Source: Crossiella cryophila (lineage in GTDB: Bacteria; Actinomycetota; Actinomycetes; Mycobacteriales; Pseudonocardiaceae). From it: a stretch of 64,000 bases of DNA. Shown piece by piece: positions 25,481 through 34,887 of the stretch (positions are counted from its first letter, which is position 1; each line of letters starts with the position of its first letter). The notes below the pieces were generated by a model, which saw only the letters and a list, made by a program, of their open reading frames with translations, was not told where the DNA came from and searched no databases. The translations under genes and the position numbers were made by a program. The DNA is taken from contig NZ_JACHMH010000001.1 of assembly GCF_014204915.1 (NCBI RefSeq), forward strand, positions 930,001-994,000, written 5' to 3'.

Positions 25481-25644
25481 GCCAGGGACGCTACCTGTGC
25501 CGGAGGTCACAATTGAAGACACAAGTTGCCATGGGCTGAAATACCTGGCGTTCACCACGCGGTTCACCGGGGTTGGCCCTACGGTGGCCCGCACGACGCC
25601 ATCCCGGGTGAAGGTGGCCCTTACTGAACGAGGAGGTCAGCACG

Positions 25645-26784
25645 ATGTCTCATCCGTTACGGGCACTTCGGCTCGTCAGCGTCGCCGCCATGGCGCTCGC
25701 CGTGCTGGGCAGCAGCACCCTGGCAGCCGCCCCTGCCACCGCCCTGGAGGTGAACATCGACCTGTCATTCGGCAAGAAGCCGGAGAAGTTGCTGGTGGTG
25801 GGCCACCGCGGGGCTTCGGGCTACCGTCCGGAGCACACCCTGGCCTCCTACGAGCTGGCCGCTCGGATGGGCGCTGACTACATCGAGCCGGACCTGGTCT
25901 CGACCAAGGACGGCGTGCTGGTGGCCCGGCACGAGAACGAGATCAGCGGCACCACCGACGTGGCCGCGCACCCGGAGTTCGCCGGGCGCAAGGCGACCAA
26001 GGTGATCGACGGCACCAGCCTGACCGGTTGGTTCACCGAGGACTTCACCCTGGCCGAGCTGAAGACGCTGCGGGCCAAGGAGCGCATCCCGCAGTTCCGG
26101 CCGAACAACGTGATCTACGACGGCCGGTTCCAGGTGCCCACCTTCCAGGAGGTGCTGGACCTGCGCGCCCGGCTGTCGCTGGAGCTGCGGCGGGACATCG
26201 GGGTGTACCCGGAGACCAAGCACCCCACCTACTTCCGCACCATCAAGCTCCCGCTGGAGCCGGCGCTGGTGCGCACGCTGAACAAGAACGGGCTCAACCA
26301 CCGCTCCGCCAAGGTGTTCGTGCAGTCCTTCGAGGTGGGCAACCTCAAGGCGCTCAGCCGCGAGCTGCGGGTGCCGCTGATCCAGCTGCTGGACTCCGCG
26401 GGCGCGCCGTATGACTTCGTGGTCTCCGGCGACAAGCGCACCTACGCCGACCTGGTGACCCCCAAGGGGCTCAAGGAGATCTCCGGGTACGCCGCTGGCA
26501 TCGGGCCGTACAAGGAAATGGTGATCCCGCGTGGCGCGGACGGGAACCTGACCTCGCCGACCCAGCTGGTGCCGGAGGCGCACAAGGTCGGCCTGAAGGT
26601 GCACCCGTACACCTTCCGCAGCGAGAACAACTTCCTGCCGCCGAACATGCGGCTGCCAGGGGCGCCCTCGGTGCACGGCAACGCCTTCGCCGAGTACGAG
26701 GCGTACTTCAAGGCCGGGGTGGACGGCGTGTTCGCCGACAACCCGGACACCGCGATCGAGGCGCGCAGCACGTTCAAGCGCTGA
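25645..26784 (+). CDS. glpQ: Secreted glycerophosphodiester phosphodiesterase
   Basis: A 379-residue exported enzyme with a signal peptide (hydrophobic core VSVAAMALAVLGSSTLAAA, cleavage near TALE). It is a TIM-barrel GDPD with catalytic GHRGASGYRPEHT (His54, Arg55, Glu63), the metal ligands in YIEPDLV (Glu81, Asp83) and general acid His96 in LVARHEN. Typical GlpQ length. It hydrolyses glycerophosphodiesters outside the membrane, yielding glycerol-3-phosphate for phosphate or carbon supply. GAGGAGG-like ribosome site upstream of ATG 25645. Single gene with its own terminator. Confidence 0.92.
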   Translation: MSHPLRALRLVSVAAMALAVLGSSTLAAAPATALEVNIDLSFGKKPEKLLVVGHRGASGYRPEHTLASYELAARMGADYIEPDLVSTKDGVLVARHENEISGTTDVAAHPEFAGRKATKVIDGTSLTGWFTEDFTLAELKTLRAKERIPQFRPNNVIYDGRFQVPTFQEVLDLRARLSLELRRDIGVYPETKHPTYFRTIKLPLEPALVRTLNKNGLNHRSAKVFVQSFEVGNLKALSRELRVPLIQLLDSAGAPYDFVVSGDKRTYADLVTPKGLKEISGYAAGIGPYKEMVIPRGADGNLTSPTQLVPEAHKVGLKVHPYTFRSENNFLPPNMRLPGAPSVHGNAFAEYEAYFKAGVDGVFADNPDTAIEARSTFKR

Positions 26785-26798
26785 GCTGACAAGGCAAC

Positions 26799-26842
26799 AG
26801 CGGCGCCGCTCGGTTCACCAGGCCGAGCGGCGCCGCTGCTTT
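26799..26842 (+). terminator. Intrinsic terminator of glpQ
   Basis: AGCGGCGCCGCTCGG (26799-26813) and CCGAGCGGCGCCGCT (26823-26837), a 15-bp perfect stem followed by GCTTTTTCC. The stem may also serve the convergent ssuD gene. Confidence 0.85.
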
Positions 26843-26857
26843 TTCCTCACCCCCGGC

Positions 26858-27961
26858 TCAGTCCCACTCTTGACCGAGCAGGCCACGGGCGGCGAGTTCG
26901 GGGCGGACCCCTTCGCCGAACCAGTAGGCCTCCTCCAGATGCGGGTAGCCGGACAGGATGAACTCGGACACGCCCAGCGCGTGGTACTCCTCGATCCGGT
27001 CGGCGACCTCGCGGTGGCTGCCCACCAGCGCGGTGCCCGCGCCACCGCGGACCAGGCCGATCCCGGCCCACAGGTTGGGCGCGACCTCCAGGCCGTCCCG
27101 GTTTCCGTTGTGCAGGGCCACCATCCGCTGCTGCCCGACCGACTGACTGGCGGCCAGCGCCTGCTGCGACTTGGCCACCGCCGCCGGGTCGAGTGCGTCG
27201 AGCAGCCGCTGGGCCTCGGCCCAGGCGTCCTTGGCCGAGTCCCTGGTGATGGTGTGCAACCGGATGCCGAACCGCAGCTCCCGGCCTTGCGCCGCAGCCA
27301 GTTCGCGCACCCGGCCGATCTTCTCGGCCACCGCAGCCGGGGGCTCGCCCCAGGTCAGGTAGACGTCCGCGCGCTTGGCCGCCACCGGCAGCGCGGCCTC
27401 GGAGGACCCGCCGAAGTACACCGTCGGCAGCGGGTCCGGCGGGGCCAGCAGGGTGGCGCCCTCGGTGCGGTAGAAGGAACCCTCGTGATCCACCGGCTTG
27501 CCGTCCCAGATCGCGCGCACCAGCGCCAGGAACTCATCCGTGCGGGCGTAACGCTGGTCGTGGTCCTGCCAGTCGCCGAAACGGCGCTGCTCCACGGTGT
27601 CCCCGCCGGTGACCACGTTGAGCAGCAACCGACCGCCGGAGATGCGCTGGTAGGTCGCGGCCATCTGCGCGGCCAGGGTCGGGGAGAGCACGCCTGGCCG
27701 GAAGGCGACCAGGAACTTGAGCCTGCGGGTCTCCCTGATCAGCGCGGCCGTGGTCAGCCAGGCGTCCTCACACCATGTGCCGGTCGGGGTGAGCACGCCG
27801 GTGAAGCCGAGCTTCTCCGCGGCGTGCGCGATCTGGGCAAGGTAGTCGATGTCGGGCGGCCGGTGCGCCGGCGCGCCGCCGTCGGTGGAGTTGTGGAAGC
27901 GGTCCAGCACGGTGCGGCCATCGCCCGCGGTGGGCAGGAACCAGTGCAGTGCGACGCTCAT
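26858..27961 (-). CDS. ssuD: FMNH2-dependent alkanesulfonate monooxygenase
   Basis: A 367-residue LLM-class flavin oxidoreductase. It matches SsuD: HWFLPTAGDGR at the N-terminus, LGFTGVLTPTGTWCEDAWLT (the Cys of SsuD near residue 64), FRPGVLSPTLAAQMAATYQRISGGRLLLNVVTGGD and the C-terminal SGYPHLEEAYWFGEGVRPEL. It desulfonates alkanesulfonates to aldehyde and sulfite for sulfur assimilation when sulfate is scarce. A flavin reductase partner (SsuE) is not encoded nearby. Last gene of the ssuC-B-A-D operon, 10 nt after ssuA. Confidence 0.92.
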   Translation of the reverse strand: MSVALHWFLPTAGDGRTVLDRFHNSTDGGAPAHRPPDIDYLAQIAHAAEKLGFTGVLTPTGTWCEDAWLTTAALIRETRRLKFLVAFRPGVLSPTLAAQMAATYQRISGGRLLLNVVTGGDTVEQRRFGDWQDHDQRYARTDEFLALVRAIWDGKPVDHEGSFYRTEGATLLAPPDPLPTVYFGGSSEAALPVAAKRADVYLTWGEPPAAVAEKIGRVRELAAAQGRELRFGIRLHTITRDSAKDAWAEAQRLLDALDPAAVAKSQQALAASQSVGQQRMVALHNGNRDGLEVAPNLWAGIGLVRGGAGTALVGSHREVADRIEEYHALGVSEFILSGYPHLEEAYWFGEGVRPELAARGLLGQEWD

Positions 27962-27971
27962 GCCGGTCCTC

Positions 27972-28973
27972 TCACTTCAGCGCGGTCTGGGTGTCGGCGT
28001 CGAACCGGGTGTCCACGAACTCGGCGAAGTTCACCTTGCCGGGCAACACCTTCGCCGCGGTGAAGGCATCCGCCAGCTCCTGCTCGGACTTGATCACCCC
28101 GGCGTCCAGCGGCACGTACAGGTCGACCCCTCGGTCCACCGCGGCGGTGGCCACCGGCAGCGACAGCCCGGTCTCCTCGGCCCAGGTCTTGGCCCGTTCC
28201 GGCCGGTGCGCGTCCGACCAGCGCTGTGCCTTGGCCAACCGGGACAGGTAGTCCTTGATCGCGCCGGTCTTGCGGCTGTCGGTGAGCGCGGCCCGGCTGG
28301 CCACCTGGAAGCTGTAGCCGTTGGCCACGCCCGCGCCGTCCACCAGCACCCGCGCCTTGGCCTCCAGCAACGCCTGCGAGGTGTAGGGATCCCAGACCGC
28401 CCAGGCGTCCACCCGCTTCTGGGTGAAGGCCGCGTATGCCTCGGCCGGGGCCAGGAACACCGGCTTCACATCGCTGAGCTGGAGTCCGGCGCGTTGCAGC
28501 ACCAGCAGCAGCGAACCGTGCGCGGAACTGCCCTTGGCCACCGCGATCTGCTTGCCGCGCAACGAACCCGCGTCGGTCAGCGGCGAGCCCTCCGGCACCA
28601 GGATGGCATCACTGCTGGCATCGCCCTGGGCCGCGGCCACCACGGTGATCTTCGCGTTGGCCGCCGCGGCGAAGATCGGCGGTGTGTTGCCGACCCCGCC
28701 GAGGTCGATGGCCGCGGCCGAGGCCGCCTCCAGCAGTGGCGGACCGCTGGTGAAGGTGGACCACTCGATCTTGTACGGCAGGTCCTTGAGCAGCCCGGCC
28801 GCGCTCAGCAGCGACTGCGAGTTGCCCTTCTGGTCGCCGACCTTGAGCACCAGCTCGCCGGACTCCGCCGCACCCGGCGCGCACCCCGAGAGCAGCAGGG
28901 CCGAGACGATCACCCCGGCCAGCCGGGTTCGCTTGTCCCGCAACAGGGTCAGCCAGTCATCGCGCCAGTTCAT
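27972..28973 (-). CDS. ssuA: Aliphatic sulfonate ABC transporter substrate-binding lipoprotein
   Basis: A 333-residue exported lipoprotein with lipobox LLSGC (Cys31) after a basic N-terminus. The mature domain is an SsuA/TauA-type binding protein (LVLKVGDQKGNSQSLLSAAGLL, AIDLGGVGNTPPIFAAAANAKITVVAA, IAVAKGSSAHGSLLLVLQRAGL, VDAWAVWDPYTSQALLEAKARVLVDGAG). It delivers alkanesulfonates to SsuBC. ATG 28973 overlaps the ssuB stop by 17 nt, consistent with coupled translation. Confidence 0.9.
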   Translation of the reverse strand: MNWRDDWLTLLRDKRTRLAGVIVSALLLSGCAPGAAESGELVLKVGDQKGNSQSLLSAAGLLKDLPYKIEWSTFTSGPPLLEAASAAAIDLGGVGNTPPIFAAAANAKITVVAAAQGDASSDAILVPEGSPLTDAGSLRGKQIAVAKGSSAHGSLLLVLQRAGLQLSDVKPVFLAPAEAYAAFTQKRVDAWAVWDPYTSQALLEAKARVLVDGAGVANGYSFQVASRAALTDSRKTGAIKDYLSRLAKAQRWSDAHRPERAKTWAEETGLSLPVATAAVDRGVDLYVPLDAGVIKSEQELADAFTAAKVLPGKVNFAEFVDTRFDADTQTALK

Positions 28974-29658
28974 GATCGATCACTCCCAGGTCGGCGAGCA
29001 CCAGCTCGCGCAGGTGTGCGAGGTCGGCGCCCTCGGTCCGGTGCTCGGCGATGATGCGTCCGTCGGCGAGCACCAGGATCCGGTCGGCAAGACGCAGTGC
29101 CTCGTCGATGTCGTGGGTGACCAGCAGCACCGAGGGCCGGTGCGCCAGCCACAACTCCCGCACCAGGCGGTGCATGGCCAGCCGGGTCAGCGCGTCCAGC
29201 GCGCCGAAGGGCTCGTCCAGCAGCAGCAGGTCCGGCTCCCGGACCAGCGCGCGTGCCAGCGAGACCCGTTGCGCCTCACCGCCGGAGAGGGTCAGCGGCC
29301 AGGCGTCGGCGTGCCCGGTGAGCCCGACCTCGGCCAGTGCCTTGGCGGCCACCGTGGTCGCGTCCGGACGGCGCAGCCCGAGCGAGACGTTCTGCCCGAC
29401 CTTGCGCCAGGGCAGCAACCTCGGTTCCTGGAAGGCCACCGACACCGTGCCCGGCACGCCAGCCTCGCCGGTGTAGCCGGTGTCCAGCCCGGCCAGCACC
29501 CGCAGCAGGGTGGACTTGCCGGAACCGCTGCGCCCCAACAGTCCCACGAACTCCCCCGGCGCGATGTCCAGGTCGAGATCGTCCAGCACCACCCGTTCGC
29601 CGAAGACCTTCCGCAGCCCGCGAACGGTCAGTGCACCGTGGTCACGCTGTGCCGCCAT
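28957..29658 (-). CDS. ssuB: Aliphatic sulfonate ABC transporter ATP-binding protein
   Basis: A 233-residue ABC ATPase: Walker A GRSGSGKST (42-50), Q-loop in VSVAFQEPRLLPWRKV, signature LSGGEAQRVSLARAL, Walker B LLLLDEPFGALD and switch His in LLVTHDIDEAL. The LPWRKV sequence after the Q-loop is typical of the SsuB/TauB subfamily. ATG 29658 follows GGAGGG. The longer open frame upstream reads through ssuC in another frame and is not used. The first 31 nt overlap ssuC. Confidence 0.91.
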   Translation of the reverse strand: MAAQRDHGALTVRGLRKVFGERVVLDDLDLDIAPGEFVGLLGRSGSGKSTLLRVLAGLDTGYTGEAGVPGTVSVAFQEPRLLPWRKVGQNVSLGLRRPDATTVAAKALAEVGLTGHADAWPLTLSGGEAQRVSLARALVREPDLLLLDEPFGALDALTRLAMHRLVRELWLAHRPSVLLVTHDIDEALRLADRILVLADGRIIAEHRTEGADLAHLRELVLADLGVIDHELAR

Positions 29659-30407
29659 GCCAGTGCCCTCCTCTCCAGTGCCCGCACCAGCGCGTCGGTG
29701 CCAAGGCCGAGCAACGCGTAGACCAGCAGCCCGACCACGATCACGTCGGTGCGCAGGAACTCCCTGGCGTTGTTGATCAGGTAGCCGAGGCCGGCCTCGG
29801 CGTTGACCTGCTCGCCGATCACCAGCGACAGCCAGGCCACGCTGAGCCCCTGGCGCAGCCCGACCATGGTCTGCGGCAGCGCCGAGGGCAGCACCACGTG
29901 CTGGATCCGCTCCCAGCCGGTGTAGCCGAGCACCGTGGTGGCCTCGATCAGCCGCCGGTCCACACCGCGGATCCCGGCGTGCGTGTTCAGGTAGATCGGG
30001 AAGGTCACGCCGAGCGCGACCAGCGCGATCTTGGGTGCCTCGCCGATGCCGAACCACAGGATCAGCAACGGGATCAACCCGAGGAAGGGCAGCGTGCGCA
30101 GCATCTGCACCGGTGGGTCCACCAGCGCGTCCCCCCACCGGGACACCCCGGCGAGCAGGCCGAGGCCCAGTCCGGCGAACAATCCGATGGCGAAGCCGAG
30201 CACAACCCGTTGCAGGGACACCGCGAACGCGGTCAGCAGCTCGCCGCTGAGCACGAGTTCGACCGCGGAACTCAGCACGGTCAGCGGGGCGGCGAGTTTG
30301 TCCGGTGGCAGCAGGCCGGTGGTGCTGGCCAGCTGCCAGAGCAGGACGATCGCCACCGGGCTCAGCCAACGGCGTGGCCGTTTTTTGTCCACAGTGGACA
30401 CAGACAT
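29628..30407 (-). CDS. ssuC: Aliphatic sulfonate ABC transporter permease
   Basis: A 259-residue BPD-type permease with about six helices and the EAA loop in DRRLIEATTVLGYTGWERIQHVVLPSALP. The C-terminal region GEQVNAEAGLGYLINNAREFLRTDVIVVGLLVYALLG is typical of SsuC/TauC proteins. First structural gene of the operon: GGGAG lies 7 nt upstream of ATG 30407, and the leader peptide gene ends 86 nt upstream. A small GACGGC-CTTC-GCCGTC hairpin (30452-30467) lies in that leader. Confidence 0.91.
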   Translation of the reverse strand: MSVSTVDKKRPRRWLSPVAIVLLWQLASTTGLLPPDKLAAPLTVLSSAVELVLSGELLTAFAVSLQRVVLGFAIGLFAGLGLGLLAGVSRWGDALVDPPVQMLRTLPFLGLIPLLILWFGIGEAPKIALVALGVTFPIYLNTHAGIRGVDRRLIEATTVLGYTGWERIQHVVLPSALPQTMVGLRQGLSVAWLSLVIGEQVNAEAGLGYLINNAREFLRTDVIVVGLLVYALLGLGTDALVRALERRALAWRHSVTTVH

Positions 30408-30493
30408 GAAGGGGCTCCCGGACGCGGGGAGAACAAGGGCAGGCGAAAGCGGACGGCGAAGGCCGTCACGAAGTCAGAGCAGAAGGGAAAAGC

Positions 30494-30574
30494 TCAGCGC
30501 GGACAACAGAGGGCGCTGGCGTGCCGTCGCAGGTCGACGTGCAGCCGCGCAACAAGCTCCGTGCGCTGGGTCAT
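30494..30574 (-). CDS. Cys-Cys leader peptide of the ssu operon, 26 aa
   Basis: ATG 30574 to TGA 30494 encodes MTQRTELVARLHVDLRRHAS followed by ALCCPR. This matches the short putative leader peptides found upstream of sulfur-assimilation genes in actinobacteria, with basic residues and consecutive cysteine codons near the end. Known for related mycobacterial uORFs: ribosome progress over the Cys codons senses cysteine supply and controls the downstream genes. Here the tandem UGU UGU codons are codons 23-24, and 86 nt with a small hairpin separate the stop from ssuC. It appears leaderless: CAGGCT ends 7 nt before the ATG. Confidence 0.8.
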   Translation of the reverse strand: MTQRTELVARLHVDLRRHASALCCPR

Positions 30575-30580
30575 GAAAAA

Positions 30581-30629
30581 GAGCCTGACCGCCCAGCCGT
30601 GATCATGTCAACGGCGGGCGGTCAGGCTC
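30581..30629 (-). terminator. Intrinsic terminator of purA
   Basis: On the minus strand GAGCCTGACCGCCC (30629-30616), a 21-nt loop, GGGCGGTCAGGCTC (30594-30581), then CTTTTTC-like U-run; a 14-bp perfect stem 22 bp past the purA stop. The ssu leader promoter is nested inside it. Confidence 0.85.
30582..30611 (-). promoter_or_regulatory. Predicted promoter of the ssu leader, inside the purA terminator
   Basis: Perfect -35 TTGACA (30611-30606) in the terminator loop, 18-bp spacer, -10-like CAGGCT (30587-30582) in the descending stem. The predicted start site coincides with the leader peptide ATG at 30574. Confidence 0.6.
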
Positions 30630-30650
30630 CCAGTGTCCGGGATCGTTTGC

Positions 30651-31991
<1,341 letters not shown>

Positions 31992-32009
31992 TTAAACCAG
32001 GAGCGGAAC

Positions 32010-32690
32010 GTGCGTGTACTAGCCCTGTCCTGCGGAAACGACGACGTCGACGCAGAGTTGCAAACGTTGACCGAACGTGAGGGTATCTCACTGCGTTCGG
32101 GACCGGCTTTACCGGCAAAAGACGTGGTAGATCCCCTTTTGGCCGAGCTGGACGGTGCTCGGCTGCTGGTGCACGGGAGTGACGCGGATCTCGCCGCGGT
32201 GGTGCTGCGGGTGCTGCGTCAGGACCGGCTCGGCGAGGTCACGCTGGGCTACCTGCCGACCGATCCGAGTAGCCGGATCGCCCGATTGTGGGGTCTGCCG
32301 ACCGAGTTGGACGCGGCCTGGCGGGTCGCTGTGGGCGATGGTCCGGTTGGCGTGCCGCTGCTGCGCGACGACGTGGGCGGGGTGCTGCTCGGGCACGGCG
32401 AGATCAGTCCGGTGAAGGGCTCGGCCTACTGCGACGACGTGCACGTGCTCAAGGGCACGGCCACCCGGCTGACGGTGCGCCCTGATCCGGCGGGTGGCGA
32501 GGGGCTGCTGGTGCGGGTGCGTCGGCGGGGCCTGTTCGGGCGACGCACGATCGTGCAGCCCGGTCGCGCACTGCAGCTGGCCTGCGAGCCGGCCACGGTG
32601 CTCAGGGATGGCGTCCCCCATGCCCGCCTGATGGAGAAGTGGACCTGGTACCGCCATACCGCTGACCTGCGGCTGGTGCGCGCGGGCTGA
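32010..32690 (+). CDS. Diacylglycerol-kinase-like protein, probably degenerate
   Basis: A 226-residue soluble protein. The segment LLVHGSDADLAAVVLRVLRQDRLGEVTLGYLPTDPSSRIARLWGLPTELDAAWRVAVGDG mirrors the DAG/lipid-kinase core (GGDGT...LGILPLGTGNDFARxLGIP...A), but the GGDGT catalytic loop is replaced by HGSDAD and the TGNDFA element by DPSSRIA. The C-terminal part (VHVLKGTATRLTVRPDP...) fits the beta domain of this fold. Phosphotransfer activity is therefore doubtful. GTG 32010 follows CAGGAGCGG. Divergent from purA with a 69-bp spacer. Assignment rests on pattern similarity only. Confidence 0.55.
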   Translation: MRVLALSCGNDDVDAELQTLTEREGISLRSGPALPAKDVVDPLLAELDGARLLVHGSDADLAAVVLRVLRQDRLGEVTLGYLPTDPSSRIARLWGLPTELDAAWRVAVGDGPVGVPLLRDDVGGVLLGHGEISPVKGSAYCDDVHVLKGTATRLTVRPDPAGGEGLLVRVRRRGLFGRRTIVQPGRALQLACEPATVLRDGVPHARLMEKWTWYRHTADLRLVRAG

Positions 32691-32699
32691 CATCGGGCC

Positions 32700-32729
32700 G
32701 ACAGCGGGGAGCCATCCCGCTGTCACCTT
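32700..32729 (+). terminator. Terminator of the lipid-kinase-like gene
   Basis: GACAGCGGG (32700-32708) and CCCGCTGTC (32716-32724), a perfect 9-bp stem with a 7-nt loop, followed by ACCTTTTCG. Confidence 0.75.
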
Positions 32730-32805
32730 TTCGTGTTGCGTAAGTCACTCCAGTGGGTGACGGTCATGTCGTAGACGTGATCACCCCCACCACCTGGAGG
32801 TTGGA

Positions 32806-33444
32806 GTGAACGGCGCACGCCCCATCAGGGCCCTGCTCACCACCCTGCTGATCACCGCGGCGATCTCGCTCGGTCTGTCCGCCCCTGCCGGCGCGGAACC
32901 GCCGAACATCCCCAGCGCGAGCACCGCCCGGACCTGGCTCAACGGCCTGACCGTGGCCCCTGCCGGTTCGATGACCGGCTACTCGCGGGAGAAGTTCCCG
33001 CACTGGATCACCATCTCGGGCGCCTGCAACACCCGGGAGACCGTGCTCAAGCGGGACGGCCGCAACGTGCAGGTCAACGCGAGCTGCGCGGCCACCTCGG
33101 GCTCCTGGTACAGCCCGTACGACGGCGCGACCTGGACCGCGGCCAGTGATGTGGACATCGACCACATCGTGCCGCTGGCCGCGGCCTGGCGCGCCGGCGC
33201 GGCGAACTGGGACACGGCCAAGCGCCAGCGGTTCGCCAACGACCTGACCAACTCCCAGCTCATCGCGGTCACCGACAACGTCAACCAGGCCAAGGGCGAC
33301 AAGACCCCCGACCTGTGGAAGCCGCCGCTGGGCTCGTATCACTGCACCTACGCCCGGATGTGGACCGGCGCCAAGCACGCCTGGGGGCTGACCGTGACCT
33401 CGGCGGAGAAGGGCGCGCTCAGCGGCATGCTCAACGGCTGCTGA
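32806..33444 (+). CDS. Secreted HNH (DUF1524-type) nuclease
   Basis: A 212-residue exported protein with a signal peptide (LLTTLLITAAISLGLSAPAGA, cleavage near residue 30). The catalytic region is SDVDIDHIVPLAAAWRAG (Asp119-His120) with downstream asparagines in NDLTNSQLIAV and NVNQAKGDKTPD, the DUF1524/HNH pattern of a metal-dependent nuclease. Four cysteines (SGACNT, ASCAAT, YHCTY, NGC at the end) suggest two disulfides. Probably degrades DNA outside the cell, for nutrition, competition or mycelial recycling. GTG 32806 is preceded by GGAGGTTGGA. No immunity gene is recognisable next to it. Confidence 0.85.
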   Translation: MNGARPIRALLTTLLITAAISLGLSAPAGAEPPNIPSASTARTWLNGLTVAPAGSMTGYSREKFPHWITISGACNTRETVLKRDGRNVQVNASCAATSGSWYSPYDGATWTAASDVDIDHIVPLAAAWRAGAANWDTAKRQRFANDLTNSQLIAVTDNVNQAKGDKTPDLWKPPLGSYHCTYARMWTGAKHAWGLTVTSAEKGALSGMLNGC

Positions 33445-33543
33445 TTCACCCGTGCTGCCCTGGGTACCCCGCTCCTCGCGGATGGCCGAGTGCCGTACTT
33501 GGCGCTACGTTGCCGCGAGGAGCGACCCCAGGGAGGGTGTGTC

Positions 33544-33795
33544 GTGGAGGAACTGCGAACCCTGTTCAAGGCCGGACCCGGTGGTGTGATGACCGACGAC
33601 GTCGGCGTGATCACCGGTGATCTCGAGCTGCTGACCCGCTGCGATCCGGCCGGCGAGGTGACGACGCTGGTCACCTACGAGGGTGCCGAGGAGTGGTACC
33701 GGCTCACCGGCGGCAGCACCCACCTGCACGACGCCAAGGACCACGAGCCGCTGCACCGCACGCTGGCCGCGGTGTTGAATCGCCCGATCGGTTAG
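33544..33795 (+). CDS. Conserved hypothetical protein, 83 aa
   Basis: Unrecognised small acidic protein (MEELRTLFKAGPGGVMTDDVGVITGDLELLTRCDPAGEVTTLVTYEG...). No signal or membrane segment. Alternating strands and helices, ending LHRTLAAVLNRPIG, suggest a small alpha/beta domain. GTG 33544 has GGGAGG upstream, and codon use is typical. It lies downstream of the secreted nuclease with a 99-bp gap and is convergent with the FUSC gene (14-bp gap). A link to the nuclease is not demonstrated. Confidence 0.65.
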   Translation: MEELRTLFKAGPGGVMTDDVGVITGDLELLTRCDPAGEVTTLVTYEGAEEWYRLTGGSTHLHDAKDHEPLHRTLAAVLNRPIG

Positions 33796-33809
33796 AGCGG
33801 CGGCTGATC

Positions 33810-34883
33810 TCAGAGTGGCGGCAGCGCCGCGATCGCGTCGTCCCGGCTGACCCCGGTGGCCTGGAGCAGGTCGACCGCCAGCGAACGCAGCTGAGCGACC
33901 ACCACACGCACCGAGAACCCGCCTTCGCCGATGAGGGCCACGCTGGCCTGTTTCGCCGCCTCCAGGGCCAGCTGGCGGGCCGCGAGGGGCTCGTCACCGG
34001 CGGCCAGCTCGGCCCGCAGCAGGTCGACCGCGTCGGCGAGCTTGGTCAGCACCACTGGCAGCTCGGCAGGCGCGGGCTCACCGTCCCGCAACGCGGCCAG
34101 CGCGCGCCGGATGAGCACCCTGGTGTTGCGCATGGCGTGGTCCAGCGGGACCGCGGCGGCCAGGTAGTTCTCCAGGTCGGCCCGGCGGCGCCAGCGGATC
34201 GGCGCGATCCGGGCGATCTCCGCGCCGGTGTCCAGCGCGGTGCGGAAGTCCTCGAACGCCTTGGTGGTCTTGCGCGCCCGGCTCAGCGCCGCGGCCGCCT
34301 GGCCCGGATCCCGCCCGGTCACCGCCTCGGCCACCGCGCGCAACGCGGCGGCCAGCTCACCGAGCAGCACCTTGCCCTGGCGATGCGCCACGGTCAGCGG
34401 GTTGGCAGGCAGCAGGGCGGCCACGGCGAGCGCGACCAGGCCGCCGATCAGCGCGTCGACCATCCGGTCCAGACCGCCGGAATCACCCGGTGGCAGCAAC
34501 GTGGCGACCAGCACCGCCGAGGATCCGGCCTGCATGGCGATGACCGTGCCGCTGTCCAGCAGCACCGCCGTGATCAGCGCCAGCGCCACCACCAGCATGA
34601 TCTGCCAGGTGCCGGACCCGATCTGCAGGATCAGCAGGTCGCCGACGCCGATGCCGATACTCACCCCGGCCACCAGCTCGGCCACCCGCCGCAGCCGCTG
34701 GCCGAGGGAGACGCCGAGGCAGATCACCGCGGCGATCGGGGCGAAGAACGGGCGGGCGTGCCCGATGAGATCCGCCGCGATCAGCCAGGCGATCCCGGCG
34801 CTGATCGCGCTGTGCAGGATCGGCAACGCGGTGCGCCGCAACCGCAGCAGTCGACGGCTCAGCTCCTCGCGTACCCGGTGCAC
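33810..34883 (-). CDS. FUSC-family membrane protein
   Basis: About 357 residues. The N-terminal half has roughly six helices with the FUSC/aromatic-acid-exporter-like pattern (LHSAISAGIAWLIAADLIGHARPFFAPIAAVICLGVSLGQRLRRVAELVAGVSIGIGVGDLL; LDSGTVIAMQAGSSAVLVATLLPP). The C-terminal half is a long alpha-helical cytoplasmic domain. Relatives export aromatic acids or similar solutes, or have unknown roles. GTG 34883 begins 4 nt after the SRPBCC gene stop, so the two form an operon. The longer upstream frame is the SRPBCC gene in another frame. Confidence 0.8.
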   Translation of the reverse strand: MHRVREELSRRLLRLRRTALPILHSAISAGIAWLIAADLIGHARPFFAPIAAVICLGVSLGQRLRRVAELVAGVSIGIGVGDLLILQIGSGTWQIMLVVALALITAVLLDSGTVIAMQAGSSAVLVATLLPPGDSGGLDRMVDALIGGLVALAVAALLPANPLTVAHRQGKVLLGELAAALRAVAEAVTGRDPGQAAAALSRARKTTKAFEDFRTALDTGAEIARIAPIRWRRRADLENYLAAAVPLDHAMRNTRVLIRRALAALRDGEPAPAELPVVLTKLADAVDLLRAELAAGDEPLAARQLALEAAKQASVALIGEGGFSVRVVVAQLRSLAVDLLQATGVSRDDAIAALPPL

Positions 34884-34887
34884 GCGG

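Noticed and set aside
28957-30369. 470-codon frame suggesting an ABC ATPase with a long N-terminus
   Set aside because: The first part is an out-of-frame reading of ssuC. A good ribosome site precedes ATG 29658.
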